Positions 19,444 to 28,404 of a stretch of 64,000 nt of DNA are shown here, piece by piece. The notes under the pieces were generated by a model. The model searched no databases and was not told the DNA's origin. It was given only the letters and a program-made list of their open reading frames with translations. This stretch comes from Pontibacter pamirensis (lineage in GTDB: Bacteria > Bacteroidota > Bacteroidia > Cytophagales > Hymenobacteraceae). The position numbers and the translations under genes were made by a program. Every line of letters begins with the position of its first letter. Within the stretch, counting starts at the first letter, position 1. Location of the stretch: the NCBI RefSeq assembly GCF_010015475.1, contig NZ_SSNI01000021.1:46574-110573 (forward strand), given 5' to 3'.

Positions 19444-20643
19444 TTATATTTTTTGCCGCTTGAGTAAAACTCTTGTTGTACCAGCGGAAGCAAGCACTTG
19501 CTTCGATTCTTTAGGTGCTTTTTTCCTTCGCCCATACCAGATAACAAATCCTGAAACGGGTAGGCTGGCGCAAAGTAAACTGGCAAAGAAAGCCAGTATT
19601 TTTCCGGGTAAGCCCATGATTGCGCCTGTATGGATGTCATAGTTCAAGCGCATCAGTTTATCTGCAGAGGAGGCATTATTAAACCTGTCCCAGATATTAT
19701 CTCCCTGAATTTCCTCTAAGGTGTACTGGTCAAAATAAAGGTAATCTATCTGCCAGTAAGTGGAAGCATCGGGGTTGACTGCCACATGGATGGGGGAAAG
19801 CTCACTTTCAGCAAAGTGCATTTCAATTGATTCGGCTTTAGGATAGCGGGCCTGCATTTTTCTCCAGAGCAGATCGACAGGATTTGCCCCAGCCGACATA
19901 GCAGCTTGAGAATCGGCAGCCGCAAGCGCTGTGGTGTCGGAGAGAGGCTCGGTATATACCAATGACTTCTCGCCGCCTGCTGTTTTGTAAACAGCCTCTT
20001 TAAACCACTCAAACCCCCAGGTTAAACCTGTTAATGCCAGGATAAGGGCTATACCGCTTATATAAAACCCCAGCACATTGTGCAGGTCGTAGTTTTTTCT
20101 TCTCCAGCGGGCGTTCCACTTAATGCTAAAGCGTTGCCTGGCGCCATTTTTATTTCGGGGCCACCATAGAAACATGCCACTGATCAGCAACACAACAAAA
20201 ATAAGGGTGGCTGTGGCAATCACCGGCTGCCCAATCTCAGGCGGGAGCCACAGATAAAAATGACCATCCAGTACTATCCTGAAGAAGTCCTGGTACTCAT
20301 CCTTCACTTTCAGCACTTCACCCATATAAGGGTTGACATACACAAAGTCGTAGTAGTTATCTTCAAAACTGAAGTAGATGGCCTTAGCTGACTGCTCCTT
20401 GCCCTGGTATAAGATTCCGTGAATATGTTTTCCTGGTAATTGTGCATCGGCAATTTCCCGGATTTGGGAAGGTGGAAGAAAAGCTTTGTTCTGAGCCTCT
20501 ACATAACGGTAGGGCTGCGTAAGACTCTGTATCTCCTCCTGAAAAGCATAAATACAACCTGTGATAGCAATGATGAACACTATCAGGCCAGATCCAAGTC
20601 CGAGCCAGAGGTGCAGTTTACCGATGATTTTTTTGAGGGACAT
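19444..20643 (-). CDS. PepSY-domain inner-membrane protein (iron-uptake associated)
   Basis: This 399-residue protein has a PepSY-associated architecture. The first membrane helix follows KLHLWLGLGSGLIVFIIAIT. A periplasmic PepSY region with YVNPYMGEVLKVKDEYQDFF comes next, then a helix ending in FLWWPRNKN. A second periplasmic part and a final helix (FASLLCASLPVSGFVIWYGR) complete it. This type is encoded beside TonB-dependent siderophore receptors and is thought to help reduce or move ferric siderophores at the inner membrane. It is divergent from the TonB receptor, with a Fur-box-like palindrome at 20737-20757 about 80 bp before its start. Confidence 0.85.
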   Translation of the reverse strand: MSLKKIIGKLHLWLGLGSGLIVFIIAITGCIYAFQEEIQSLTQPYRYVEAQNKAFLPPSQIREIADAQLPGKHIHGILYQGKEQSAKAIYFSFEDNYYDFVYVNPYMGEVLKVKDEYQDFFRIVLDGHFYLWLPPEIGQPVIATATLIFVVLLISGMFLWWPRNKNGARQRFSIKWNARWRRKNYDLHNVLGFYISGIALILALTGLTWGFEWFKEAVYKTAGGEKSLVYTEPLSDTTALAAADSQAAMSAGANPVDLLWRKMQARYPKAESIEMHFAESELSPIHVAVNPDASTYWQIDYLYFDQYTLEEIQGDNIWDRFNNASSADKLMRLNYDIHTGAIMGLPGKILAFFASLLCASLPVSGFVIWYGRRKKAPKESKQVLASAGTTRVLLKRQKI

Positions 20644-20736
20644 GCTATTCGTGTTTATGACTTTTTCCCCTTTGCCTCATCATAGTATGAATGAACATTA
20701 GGAGGGTTAGATGAGAAGCCGTCTTATTTCGTTCTT

Positions 20737-20757
20737 ATTAAGACTAATTCTAAACAG
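20737..20757. promoter_or_regulatory. Fur-box-like operator 1
   Basis: This 21-bp imperfect palindrome (TATTAAGACTAATTCTAAAC plus A) is a weaker version of the consensus TATTTAGAAT-N-ATTCTAAATA shared by the two copies near the TonB gene. It lies closest to the PepSY gene. Fur or a Fur-like regulator is inferred from symmetry and gene content. Confidence 0.5.
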
Positions 20758-20948
20758 TGCAAATAAAACGATAATGTGGAGTTAAAGCAAGGCTACCCAT
20801 AGGCGAAGCAAAAAATTATAGTGATGCGCTGCTTTTTGAGGCGGAGCTACCTACTGATTAGAGCATGTCTGAATTTTATTATTGAAAGAAAAAGATATTT
20901 AAGCGTGGCCTAATTAGCGGGAGAAGCTTAAACTGAAATAGATTCTTT

Positions 20949-20969
20949 TATTTGGAACTATTCTAAATA
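20949..20969. promoter_or_regulatory. Fur-box-like operator 2
   Basis: This 21-bp near-palindrome (TATTTGGAACTATTCTAAAT plus A) is separated by exactly 40 bp, start to start, from operator 3. It has the arrangement expected of an iron-responsive repressor site in the TonB receptor promoter. Confidence 0.6.
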
Positions 20970-20988
20970 GATGCTAACATTGCATCAT

Positions 20989-21009
20989 TATTTAAATTAA
21001 TTCTAAATA
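20989..21009. promoter_or_regulatory. Fur-box-like operator 3
   Basis: This 21-bp near-palindrome (TATTTAAATTAATTCTAAAT plus A) ends 8 bp before the GTG start of the TonB receptor. Such closeness leaves little room for a leader, so the transcript may be very short-leadered. Confidence 0.6.
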
Positions 21010-21017
21010 GCGACCAG

Positions 21018-23393
21018 GTGAAAGTCTTTCTTCGCGTTCAGGTACTACTCCTGTTTTTTCTTTTTCTTTTTTCTGCGGCTTACGGACAGAAAGCTACGGG
21101 GAAGCTGCAGGGCGTGGTTAAAGATTCGCTTGGAGCAGCCGTACCCTTCAGCACTATTTATATAAAGGAAATAGCAAAGGGAGTTGCTGCCGATGAAAAT
21201 GGTGGGTTTGCGCTTGACAATATTCCGTCCGGCACATATAAAGTAAATTTCTTCTGCCAGGGATATACAACTGTTGAACGTCAGCTTACAATTCATTCCG
21301 ATAGCCTTACTTATATAACTGTTCAACTCCAGGAAAAGGCTATACTTATAAAGGATGTTGTCATTACTGCTAAATCGGAAGTAGCTGAAGTCAAAGAGCT
21401 TCCATTTGCAGTAGCCTCTATCGATGCTAAAAGCTTCCATAACACCAGCAGCGACGTCAATACCATTCTCGACCAGACGGCGGGAATTCGAATAAGGGAA
21501 GAAGGCGGATTAGGTTCCGGCTTTAGTTTGAACCTTAACGGCCTATCCGGAAATCAGATAAAATTCTTCATAGATGGTGTTCCTATGGAGTTCTTTAGCC
21601 AATCGTTATCATTGAATAATTTTCCGGCGAATATTATCGACCGGATAGAGGTATACAAAGGAGTAGTGCCCATTCATTTAGGTTCGGATGCGCTGGGAGG
21701 AGCCATTAATATCATAACCCGCCAGTCGCATAAGAATTACGTTGACGCCTCTTATTCTTTTGGCTCTTTTAACACCCACCGTGCATCGTTTAACAGCCAG
21801 GTAATTAATCAGAAGACTGGTTTTATGGTGAAGTCTAGCGCTTTCTATAATTACTCAGATAACGACTACTGGACGAATGTCCGCCTGCACGACCCTAATA
21901 CCGGAAAATATAGTGAGCCGCAGGATGTGAGAAGATTCCATGATGCCTACAGCTCCAACATGGTGCAGTTGCAAGCCGGGTGGAGGAACAAAAAACTGGC
22001 AGACGAGCTTCTCTTTGGTGTAACGGTGTCGGGTAACCGGGACGATGTGCAGCATGCCATTAGTCTTGACCGCGTGTTTGGGGCCGTTTATACCGAAAGC
22101 AGTTCGGTGATGCCCTCCCTGCAGTACCGGAAGTATGATTTCCTTATCAAGGGTTTATCTGTGAAAGCTTTTGCCTCTTATGGACTGCATCAAAATTCGG
22201 TATCTGATACCAGTTCCCGTCAATATGACTGGCTGGGTAACTACACCATCAAAAATAATAAAGAAATAGGGGAGGCCAGCTGGCAAAAGTCGCTTTTTAG
22301 TTTTGACGACATAACATATTTAGCTAATGTGAGTGCAGATTACCAGCTGCGAGAGAATCACCAGCTTTCATTTAACTTCACCCAGAATTACCTGAACAGA
22401 ACCGGAGAAGACCCGCTCAGGCGTACAAAGGTTCCTTTTGAAGATCCGAACATACTGGATAAGAAAACTTTTGGATTGTCCCATACCCTCAAGTTATTTG
22501 ATCAAAAGTGGGTAACTACAACATTTGGTAAGTTTTACCTCCTCGATGCCAGGGTGGCGAATGTTGACTATAACAACGTGGAAACTGAGGTTGCGTCTGA
22601 TTTCCGCAAACCCGGCTTCGGTTTAGCCAGCACCTACCACTTTTCTGATGCATTTCAGGTAAAAAGCTCCTTTGAGAAGGCTTATCGCATACCGAGCGGT
22701 TATGAAATGTTTGGGGACGGGTTGCTGCTTCTCAACAATCCTTTCCTGCTTCCGGAACAAAGCTACAACGGAAATCTGGGCGTGCTCTTCAATAAGAAGC
22801 TCGATAAGCTGGCGGTGCAGGCAGAAAGCAACCTGTTTATCAGGGATTCCAAGAACATGATCAGGATAGAAGGAACAGGTATTTTAAGCCAGTATGTTAA
22901 CGTGGCGGATGCCCGGAGCTCTGGTATAGAAGGTGGAGTAAACCTGGATTATAACCAATTTCTCTCTTTAGGACTCAATGCTACTTACCAGGATATCATC
23001 AACACAACACAATATGAAAAGGGGAGGGTAAGCCATGTATACCTGGACAGGATACCGAACATCCCTTACTTTTTTTCCAATGCACATGCCGGTGTTCACT
23101 TTCGCAACATAGTCTTCCCGCAGGATAGGGTGTCCTTGTTCTGGAGGGGCCGGTTTATAGAAGATTACTTTCTTAAGTGGCCAAGCCTGGGTGACCCCAG
23201 CAACAAGCATGTTATTCCTTCTCAGTTTATACAGGATATAGAGCTGACCTACTCTGCTAAGAATGAGCGGTACAATGTTTCTTTCAGTGCCCACAATATT
23301 CTGGATGCAAAAGCCTATGACCTCTTCCGTCTGCAAAAGCCTGGCAGGTCTTTCTTCCTTAAAATCAGATATTTCTTAACAAACAACTCATAA
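21018..23393 (+). CDS. TonB-dependent (siderophore-type) receptor
   Basis: This 791-residue receptor starts at GTG, giving a strong signal peptide (MKVFLRVQVLLLFFLFLFSA, cleavage near YGQ). A carboxypeptidase-regulatory-like domain (about 27-110) comes next, then a plug (about 118-230) with TAGIRIREEGGLGSGFSLNL, IKFFIDGVPME and RIEVYKGVVPIHLGSDALGG. A 22-strand-type barrel runs to the end (FLKIRYFLTNNS). It should import a ferric siderophore or similar iron/metal complex. It lies 35 bp upstream of the DUF4374 lipoprotein and is preceded by two Fur-box-like palindromes, supporting iron regulation. Confidence 0.9.
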   Translation: MKVFLRVQVLLLFFLFLFSAAYGQKATGKLQGVVKDSLGAAVPFSTIYIKEIAKGVAADENGGFALDNIPSGTYKVNFFCQGYTTVERQLTIHSDSLTYITVQLQEKAILIKDVVITAKSEVAEVKELPFAVASIDAKSFHNTSSDVNTILDQTAGIRIREEGGLGSGFSLNLNGLSGNQIKFFIDGVPMEFFSQSLSLNNFPANIIDRIEVYKGVVPIHLGSDALGGAINIITRQSHKNYVDASYSFGSFNTHRASFNSQVINQKTGFMVKSSAFYNYSDNDYWTNVRLHDPNTGKYSEPQDVRRFHDAYSSNMVQLQAGWRNKKLADELLFGVTVSGNRDDVQHAISLDRVFGAVYTESSSVMPSLQYRKYDFLIKGLSVKAFASYGLHQNSVSDTSSRQYDWLGNYTIKNNKEIGEASWQKSLFSFDDITYLANVSADYQLRENHQLSFNFTQNYLNRTGEDPLRRTKVPFEDPNILDKKTFGLSHTLKLFDQKWVTTTFGKFYLLDARVANVDYNNVETEVASDFRKPGFGLASTYHFSDAFQVKSSFEKAYRIPSGYEMFGDGLLLLNNPFLLPEQSYNGNLGVLFNKKLDKLAVQAESNLFIRDSKNMIRIEGTGILSQYVNVADARSSGIEGGVNLDYNQFLSLGLNATYQDIINTTQYEKGRVSHVYLDRIPNIPYFFSNAHAGVHFRNIVFPQDRVSLFWRGRFIEDYFLKWPSLGDPSNKHVIPSQFIQDIELTYSAKNERYNVSFSAHNILDAKAYDLFRLQKPGRSFFLKIRYFLTNNS

Positions 23394-23428
23394 TACTTTA
23401 ACCTATAAAATATTTCAACATACAAGGA

Positions 23429-24646
23429 ATGAAAAATTCACTTAAACTATCAGCAACATCTTTAGGGCTACTTTTCTGTATGACGGCCTGTGACTCAGAA
23501 GTTGAAACCGCAACTCCGCAATCCGGGACCAATTATATCATAGGAGTTCAGTCTCAAGGCTCAGAGAGCGACTTCTCGGATTATTTACTGGCAGAGGATG
23601 ATCTGATGAGCGGCGAGATCGATCCGACAGGAAAAGGAGTTGAGCAGACGGGCTGGCGCTACATGACCGCCGTAGGGAATACCTTTCTTAGTATCGGTTA
23701 TTTTGATGATAACCAGGCCATTGGGTATCAGCTGAATGAACAGGGGGAACTTTTGGAAAAGGGAAGGTTTGTTTTCCAAACCACGCTTGATCTATTTCAG
23801 GGAGTAAATGAAAATACTGCGCTTGCAGTTGAGGTACCCCGCGCAGGTTTCGCTGACAGAGTTTTTCATAGAATTGATGTGGAGAATTTAGCGATACAGG
23901 CAAAGATTCCTTCACGCATTTATGAGAACAGGGAAGATTCGCTTGTTGCCTGGCCAACATCGCTTGTGGTCAGAGACAACAAAGCCTTTGTTTCTTTTTA
24001 TACCCTGCATGCCCGCGGCGACTTTAGCACACCTTCTACTGATACGGCCTATGTTGCGGTATACTCTTATCCTAACATGACTTTCGAAAAATATATGAAG
24101 GACACGCGCCTTGGTCCTCTTGGTATCTATGGCAATGCGAACGGATTGATCAAGACAGAAAGCGGGGACTTGTATGGCTACTCAGCCGCGTCTTACGCCA
24201 GTGGCTTTACTACGCAGCAGAAGAACAGCGGTATTATCCGCATCAAAGCAGGTCAGACAGAATTCGACCCTACTTATTTCTTTGATTTCGAGGAAGCCAC
24301 AGGCGGAAACAAACTTGCCTTCTTCCACTATATTGGCAATGGCAAAGCCATAGGAAGAATGATTGTGGATGACGCAGGATTATGGGGTGTTTACAACATA
24401 GAGAATCCCATCACAAAGCTTGTTATTATCGACTTAGAAGGTAAAGCGGTTACAGAAGTAGAAAATGTTCCTTTACACGGTGGCCAGTACAGCACGCCGG
24501 TGCTGGTTGATAATGGAAAAGTATATGTAAACGTTACCACTCCTACTGACGCCCATATTTATGAGATCGACCCGGTTACGGCCACGGGTACACAGGGTGC
24601 CCAGGTAAAAGCAATCGAAGCAAAAGCGATTTTTAAAGCGAATTAA
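23429..24646 (+). CDS. DUF4374 lipoprotein of the iron-uptake locus
   Basis: This 405-residue lipoprotein (signal ending LLFCMTAC) has the DUF4374 beta-propeller-like fold. It shows NYIIGVQSQGSESDFSDYLL, GWRYMTAVGNTFLSIGY, SLVVRDNKAFVSFYTLH and TPVLVDNGKVYVNV. DUF4374 proteins are encoded with a PepSY protein and a TonB receptor in many Bacteroidota, and are thought to bind the siderophore at the cell surface. Here it follows the receptor by 35 bp and is closed by a very strong terminator, so the two form a two-gene operon. Confidence 0.88.
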   Translation: MKNSLKLSATSLGLLFCMTACDSEVETATPQSGTNYIIGVQSQGSESDFSDYLLAEDDLMSGEIDPTGKGVEQTGWRYMTAVGNTFLSIGYFDDNQAIGYQLNEQGELLEKGRFVFQTTLDLFQGVNENTALAVEVPRAGFADRVFHRIDVENLAIQAKIPSRIYENREDSLVAWPTSLVVRDNKAFVSFYTLHARGDFSTPSTDTAYVAVYSYPNMTFEKYMKDTRLGPLGIYGNANGLIKTESGDLYGYSAASYASGFTTQQKNSGIIRIKAGQTEFDPTYFFDFEEATGGNKLAFFHYIGNGKAIGRMIVDDAGLWGVYNIENPITKLVIIDLEGKAVTEVENVPLHGGQYSTPVLVDNGKVYVNVTTPTDAHIYEIDPVTATGTQGAQVKAIEAKAIFKAN

Positions 24647-24673
24647 TATTTTCTGATTGATTCCTGGTTTATA

Positions 24674-24723
24674 ATTGAGGCCTTTGGCTGCGATAACTAT
24701 ACATCGCAGCCAAAGGCCTCAAT
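24674..24723 (+). terminator. Strong terminator of the TonB/DUF4374 operon
   Basis: Perfect 21-bp arms (24674-24694 and 24703-24723, from ATTGAGGCCTTTGGCTGCGA) with an 8-nt loop are followed by CTTTTG, 27 bp beyond the DUF4374 stop. Confidence 0.9.
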
Positions 24724-25295
24724 CTTTTGTAATTCACCTCTTGATACTATAATTCATGTATAATTAGCTTCATCTGGCAATCCCAACAGTATTAAATTTC
24801 AAGTCGGGAAATTCTGTAGGAACTCACCTGTTGGAGCGCCTACCGCACAAGTAAGGCCACAGTTTATCTCTTTAGGTAGGTAATAGAGGCATCTGTTAAT
24901 GTGTAGGTAACATCAGTCGATGAGGTTACAGGCGGAGAATGAAGTTAGCATATTTTCCTTCGTTACGAGTTCTTCTTCCACTCCAGGGCTTTTGAATATT
25001 TCCACTATTTTTCATCCTTGCCGAAAAGGTTCACCTGCTCTTGCATAGGGTTTCGGGTACTGTCAATCAAATTAAGATTGAGGATTGTGAGTTCGTACTC
25101 CTGTACTTCCCTGACACCTCTGATTGTACAGGAAAGCTAAAAAACAAGAGAATAAGCAAATAATTGAGCATACATGAAACTGTCGACAGTTATTAGGTAT
25201 ACCGGCTAAGCACGGCTACAGCTCTTGCAAACGTTTAAAGAAGATGTAGAATTATCCGGTCAGTGCATTAACTGAGTAAAGAAGCGGAAAATAAA
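24724..25295. other. Gene-poor stretch, possible decayed coding on minus strand
   Basis: No intact gene is present. On the minus strand, around 25130-25000, one frame reads like protein (VREVQEYELTILNLNLIDST, then EQVNLFGKDEK and a stop) and continues past the stop as WKYSKALEWKKN. This suggests a small decayed gene of unrecognised family, but chance cannot be excluded. Confidence 0.25.
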
Positions 25296-25335
25296 AAGCA
25301 TGTGTATGCTACATGATATAACCACACACATGCTT
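25296..25335 (-). terminator. Hairpin downstream of small minus-strand gene
   Basis: Arms 25296-25305 and 25326-25335 (AAGCATGTGT / ACACATGCTT) form a 10-bp stem with a 20-nt loop, followed on the minus strand by TTTTTATTTT. It lies 59 bp beyond the stop at 25395. Confidence 0.65.
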
Positions 25336-25394
25336 CCTAAAATTTATTAGTTATACTTGTTCAAGCTACTTACTTTACAACTGGAGGAGGCGTG

Positions 25395-25646
25395 TCATCT
25401 GCCGGATTTCTCTTCCGTTGGCCTATAGCGGCAGGTCACTGTAATTTTACCATCAGAGAGCAACTCTTCAATAATTTCGTCTGTATACTCCTTACTGAAG
25501 CCTAAACTCTGACCTAGTTCATCTTCATCAAGCTTGCCGTTATTATGTTTTAAGGCTCCAAGATAGCGCTCTTTGTGGACATTTTTTTCCGCTATAGGGT
25601 CATTTATTTTTGTGATCTCTTCTACTATCGCTTTAGTCTGTTTCAT
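25395..25646 (-). CDS. Small winged-helix-like hypothetical protein
   Basis: This 83-residue protein begins at the ATG complementary to 25644-25646. An upstream in-frame start at 25715 would add 23 residues of implausible composition. The sequence RYLGALKHNNGKLDEDELGQ, SLGFSKEYTDEIIEELLSDG and KITVTCRYRP looks like a short helix-turn-helix/winged-helix unit. No family is recognised with confidence. It is monocistronic with its own terminator. Confidence 0.6.
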   Translation of the reverse strand: MKQTKAIVEEITKINDPIAEKNVHKERYLGALKHNNGKLDEDELGQSLGFSKEYTDEIIEELLSDGKITVTCRYRPTEEKSGR

Positions 25647-26212
25647 ATTGTTTCGGTTTAATGTCTTATAATTCCTTCTGTAACACCAGAGGCATAGAGG
25701 CAAAAGCTGCCTCATGAAGATATGCCATAAATGCCTGTTGATCAGTCTTTTTATGCTCTTGTATAAATACTTATTGTTCTACGCACAAGTACTTAGAACG
25801 ATAAGTATATGTGCGTTAAATTTTATTAACTTCATTATAATCTGTGTCAATTGGTCATTTCATGAGTTGAATAGACTTCTATCTATTATAGATACAGCTA
25901 CAGGAGGCATAGTGTTGGCTTGCACAGAAAATTTGTTATTTATGTATACGCGGAATCTAGGTACACTTCAAGAGAAGCCGAGGCTTTGCTTAAAGGCAAA
26001 GGAGGTTAGAGTACAGCCACAAAGCTTTTCGGCAGGTAAAATAACTTTTTTTCTTGCCGCTCAAGTTTAAATACGCAAGCTGCGAATCGGTTTACTTTAG
26101 TTGAAATGCTTTTCCAGAAACAAAACATTAACTTTCATATGAGGAATGGACTTTTAATAAACTCGCGTTATATTTCAAGCCGATTCCACTCAATAAATAT
26201 ATAAGCGCTAGT
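25647..26212. other. Gene-free divergent region
   Basis: This 566-bp region lies between the small minus-strand gene and the Crp/Fnr-like gene. A possible 118-codon frame on the plus strand here has no protein-like composition and is not called. No motif was recognised. Confidence 0.4.
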
Positions 26213-26797
26213 ATGGCGGAAGAGCATCATAAACTAAAACAACTGGTTAATTCCATTCGCCCTTTGCCTGAAGAAGACTGGGAAGCCTTTTCTTCTGCCT
26301 GGGTGCTGTATGGTGCAAAAAGAAAGGAATCCATTACAGTGGCGGGTGAAAAGGAACATTACCTGTATTTTGTAGTTGATGGGGTTCAGCGGGTATTTTA
26401 TTTCGATGATGAAGGCCGTGAAGCGACGCTTGTGTTTACTTATGCTCCTTCGTTTGGGGGAGTGCTTGACTCTTTTATGCTGCAGCAGCCTGCGCGCTAT
26501 TACTATGAAACCTTAACGCCTTCAGTTTTTCTAAGAGCTACATTTAACGAAATGCAGCAGCTAATGTGCACAAGGCCTGCCATCGAATCTATGCTAAGGG
26601 AAGGGATAACCCACAGCCTGTCAGGTTTGCTGCAACGCCTTGTCGAGTTGCAGTGTTATACCTCAGAAGAACGATTCAGGAAGCTCCTGCAACGCAGCCC
26701 GCATATTCTGCAACTTGTACCGCATAAATACCTGGCCAATTACCTCGGCATCGATCCCACAAACTTCAGCAAGCTACTCAACAAAGTGAGAATCTGA
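26213..26797 (+). CDS. Crp/Fnr-family transcriptional regulator
   Basis: This 194-residue regulator has a cyclic-nucleotide-binding-like beta-barrel (about 20-120) with LYFVVDGVQRVFYFDDEGRE and FTYAPSFGGVLDSF. A dimer helix and a C-terminal helix-turn-helix (about 160-192) with LANYLGIDPTNFSKLLNKV follow. No Cys cluster for an iron-sulfur centre is seen. The canonical phosphate-binding Arg-Ser pair of true CRP is not obvious, so cAMP binding is doubtful. It lies 74 bp upstream of a DUF4345 gene whose promoter carries a perfect palindrome, a probable target. Confidence 0.85.
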   Translation: MAEEHHKLKQLVNSIRPLPEEDWEAFSSAWVLYGAKRKESITVAGEKEHYLYFVVDGVQRVFYFDDEGREATLVFTYAPSFGGVLDSFMLQQPARYYYETLTPSVFLRATFNEMQQLMCTRPAIESMLREGITHSLSGLLQRLVELQCYTSEERFRKLLQRSPHILQLVPHKYLANYLGIDPTNFSKLLNKVRI

Positions 26798-26800
26798 AAT

Positions 26801-26816
26801 CTTGGTATTTACCAAG
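26801..26816. promoter_or_regulatory. Palindromic Crp/Fnr-type operator
   Basis: CTTGGTATTTACCAAG is a perfect 7-2-7 palindrome. Its centre (26808.5) lies about 33 bp upstream of a CCACCTTTG -7 element, that is near -41.5 from the expected start of transcription, the standard class II activator position. Confidence 0.55.
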
Positions 26817-26836
26817 AATAATCCTCTTAGGGCACC

Positions 26837-26845
26837 CCACCTTTG
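26837..26845 (+). promoter_or_regulatory. Bacteroidota-type -7 promoter element
   Basis: CCACCTTTG resembles the ACCTTTG / TAnnTTTG -7 element of Bacteroidota sigma-A promoters. It lies about 27 bp before the DUF4345 ATG and just downstream of the palindrome. Confidence 0.45.
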
Positions 26846-26871
26846 TAACGTTAACTTAAACTCAAAACGTT

Positions 26872-27291
26872 ATGAAAGTGCAACAGATTATACCCATAGC
26901 CTCTAAAGGCTTTATTCTTTTATCGGCGCTCAGCCTCTTGTCAGTGAGTGTCATGGCATTTGCGGATCCACAGTCTGTGATGGACCTGGTAAACGTGCAG
27001 CTTGGCAACAACGATGCCGTCAGCTCGATCAGGGGCGTTTATGGTGGAGTAGGATTTACTCTATTTATCAGTCTGATTTATCTTATGTTGCGTGACACCC
27101 GAAAAGGCCTGGCTTTTCTGTGCCTGCTCTGGGGTTTTTATGCCCTGTCCCGCACCATCACCATTTTTTCAGAAGGAGCCCTCGGTGACTTCGGTAATCA
27201 GTGGCTGATAACTGAATCAGCTTTGTTTGTGGTGGCTGTTGTACTAGTTGTTGCCTCCAAAAAAACTGTTTCCACTGATAAGGGCATGTAA
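26872..27291 (+). CDS. DUF4345 membrane protein
   Basis: This 139-residue protein has four membrane helices and DUF4345 features. The start is SKGFILLSALSLLSVSVMAF. IRGVYGGVGFTLFISLIYLM, then GLAFLCLLWGFYALSRTIT and ALFVVAVVLVVAS follow. DUF4345 proteins are small inner-membrane proteins of unknown function. The promoter carries a palindrome for a Crp/Fnr-like protein, and the regulator gene is immediately upstream, so the two probably form a regulator-target pair. Confidence 0.82.
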   Translation: MKVQQIIPIASKGFILLSALSLLSVSVMAFADPQSVMDLVNVQLGNNDAVSSIRGVYGGVGFTLFISLIYLMLRDTRKGLAFLCLLWGFYALSRTITIFSEGALGDFGNQWLITESALFVVAVVLVVASKKTVSTDKGM

Positions 27292-27689
27292 GAAAAAAGC
27301 TTTTAAACAAGCGTAACTGCTGGAGACGGAGAGCCTTTCTTATTTTGCTATGATAGCTCTCAAGCGATTTGTCCCCTCAGAAGGATGAAAGAGTAAATTG
27401 CTAAGCGGACAGTATAAATTTAGACACAATCTATAGCGCATCGAACACTTTGATTTACAATCAACGATGCAGGCTAAATGTGACAACTTTTCTTTGCGGC
27501 AACTGCTTCCAAACGCAGGGAGATACTATGGGAGGGGAGCCAAACGGCTTCTGCATGGCAATCAATTAGCTTGCGTATGCATGATGTGCCGGATTAGTGC
27601 TTAGGCTACCGGAGCTAGTTCGTAAATGATGAATTTGCGCAGCACTAGCACAGTAGCTTCAACAGTGCGGTATTGGTAACTGGCTGGGA
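27292..27689. other. Gene-free convergent region
   Basis: This 398-bp region lies between the DUF4345 gene and a small minus-strand gene. No terminator, repeat or coding pattern stands out. Confidence 0.4.
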
Positions 27690-27893
27690 TTATGATTCTA
27701 TATGGCCTTTAACCATGAGGCGATATTCAAAACGTGAAATCTCAGTGGCAGGATCATCGCAAAGTTCGAAATGGCTCCCTTCGCTTCTATTATCTGCTAT
27801 CACAACCGCCTCCCCAATGCTTTTGGCCCTGATAAGAATAAAGCTTTCAAGAGATCCCCCTATTATCTTAAGTTTAACCTTGAAGTATTTCAT
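27690..27893 (-). CDS. Small hypothetical protein
   Basis: This 67-residue reading frame has protein-like composition and periodicity. The start MKYFKVKLKIIGGSLESFIL suggests two beta strands, RAKSIGEAVVIADN an amphipathic helix, and ISRFEYRLMVKG a final strand. No signal, membrane segment or family is recognised. The plus-strand alternative over the same bases is less protein-like. It is solitary, so confidence is limited. Confidence 0.45.
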   Translation of the reverse strand: MKYFKVKLKIIGGSLESFILIRAKSIGEAVVIADNRSEGSHFELCDDPATEISRFEYRLMVKGHIES

Positions 27894-28404
27894 TGGTGGT
27901 CATACCTGTAGTTTCTCAAGCTACTGCAATTAACAGAAAATTTAACCTTGTCGTCTACAGGTAAATACTTATTCTGGGTAGGTAAAAGCTACTAAATAGG
28001 CGAAAAGAGAACAGGCGGATACAAATGCAGTAACTCCCCAAATACTGCTCAGACTTTCACAGAGATTGGGGTTTATTGCCACCAGAGACAGCAGCTTTTT
28101 CTGCTTGTGTGGCGGTGCCGTTTAGCAGTGCTTATGTTAGTATATCTCAACAAAAACTTACCGGTAGCTTTAAGCACAAAAAGCCGCATATCTGATAATT
28201 GCCGTTTAGTGTGTTGGAAAAGGCGCAACAATTTTATAAATTTTCTTGAAGTATCCTGAAGTTTGAACTTCAAGGAACCATGGCAGACTCCAACTGCTAT
28301 ACTACGGGTGCGGTAAAGGGCGGCCAAGTTTATGGCTGCTGAAGCCACCGCTGCAAAGAATGTTAGGTACATGAAGTAGCGAACCTGCTTGACCACCTTC
28401 CCTC
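27894..28404. other. Gene-free region before the dehydrogenase-cytochrome gene
   Basis: This 511-bp stretch has one 107-codon minus-strand frame (28073-28396) of basic, unlikely composition that I do not accept as a gene. It should hold the promoter of the gene at 28405. Confidence 0.35.

Noticed and set aside
25714..26070. 118-codon plus-strand open frame before the Crp/Fnr gene
   Set aside because: Composition is not protein-like (runs of Leu/Ile/Phe from AT-rich DNA, no coherent helix pattern) and no family is seen.
26213..26797. The Crp/Fnr protein as the cAMP receptor for the five cyclases
   Set aside because: The canonical cAMP phosphate-binding Arg-Ser pair is not evident and the gene is 9 kb away; the link would be speculation.
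28073..28396. 107-codon minus-strand open frame upstream of the dehydrogenase-cytochrome gene
   Set aside because: Very basic, Ser/Arg/Lys-rich tail and no recognisable domain; likely chance.
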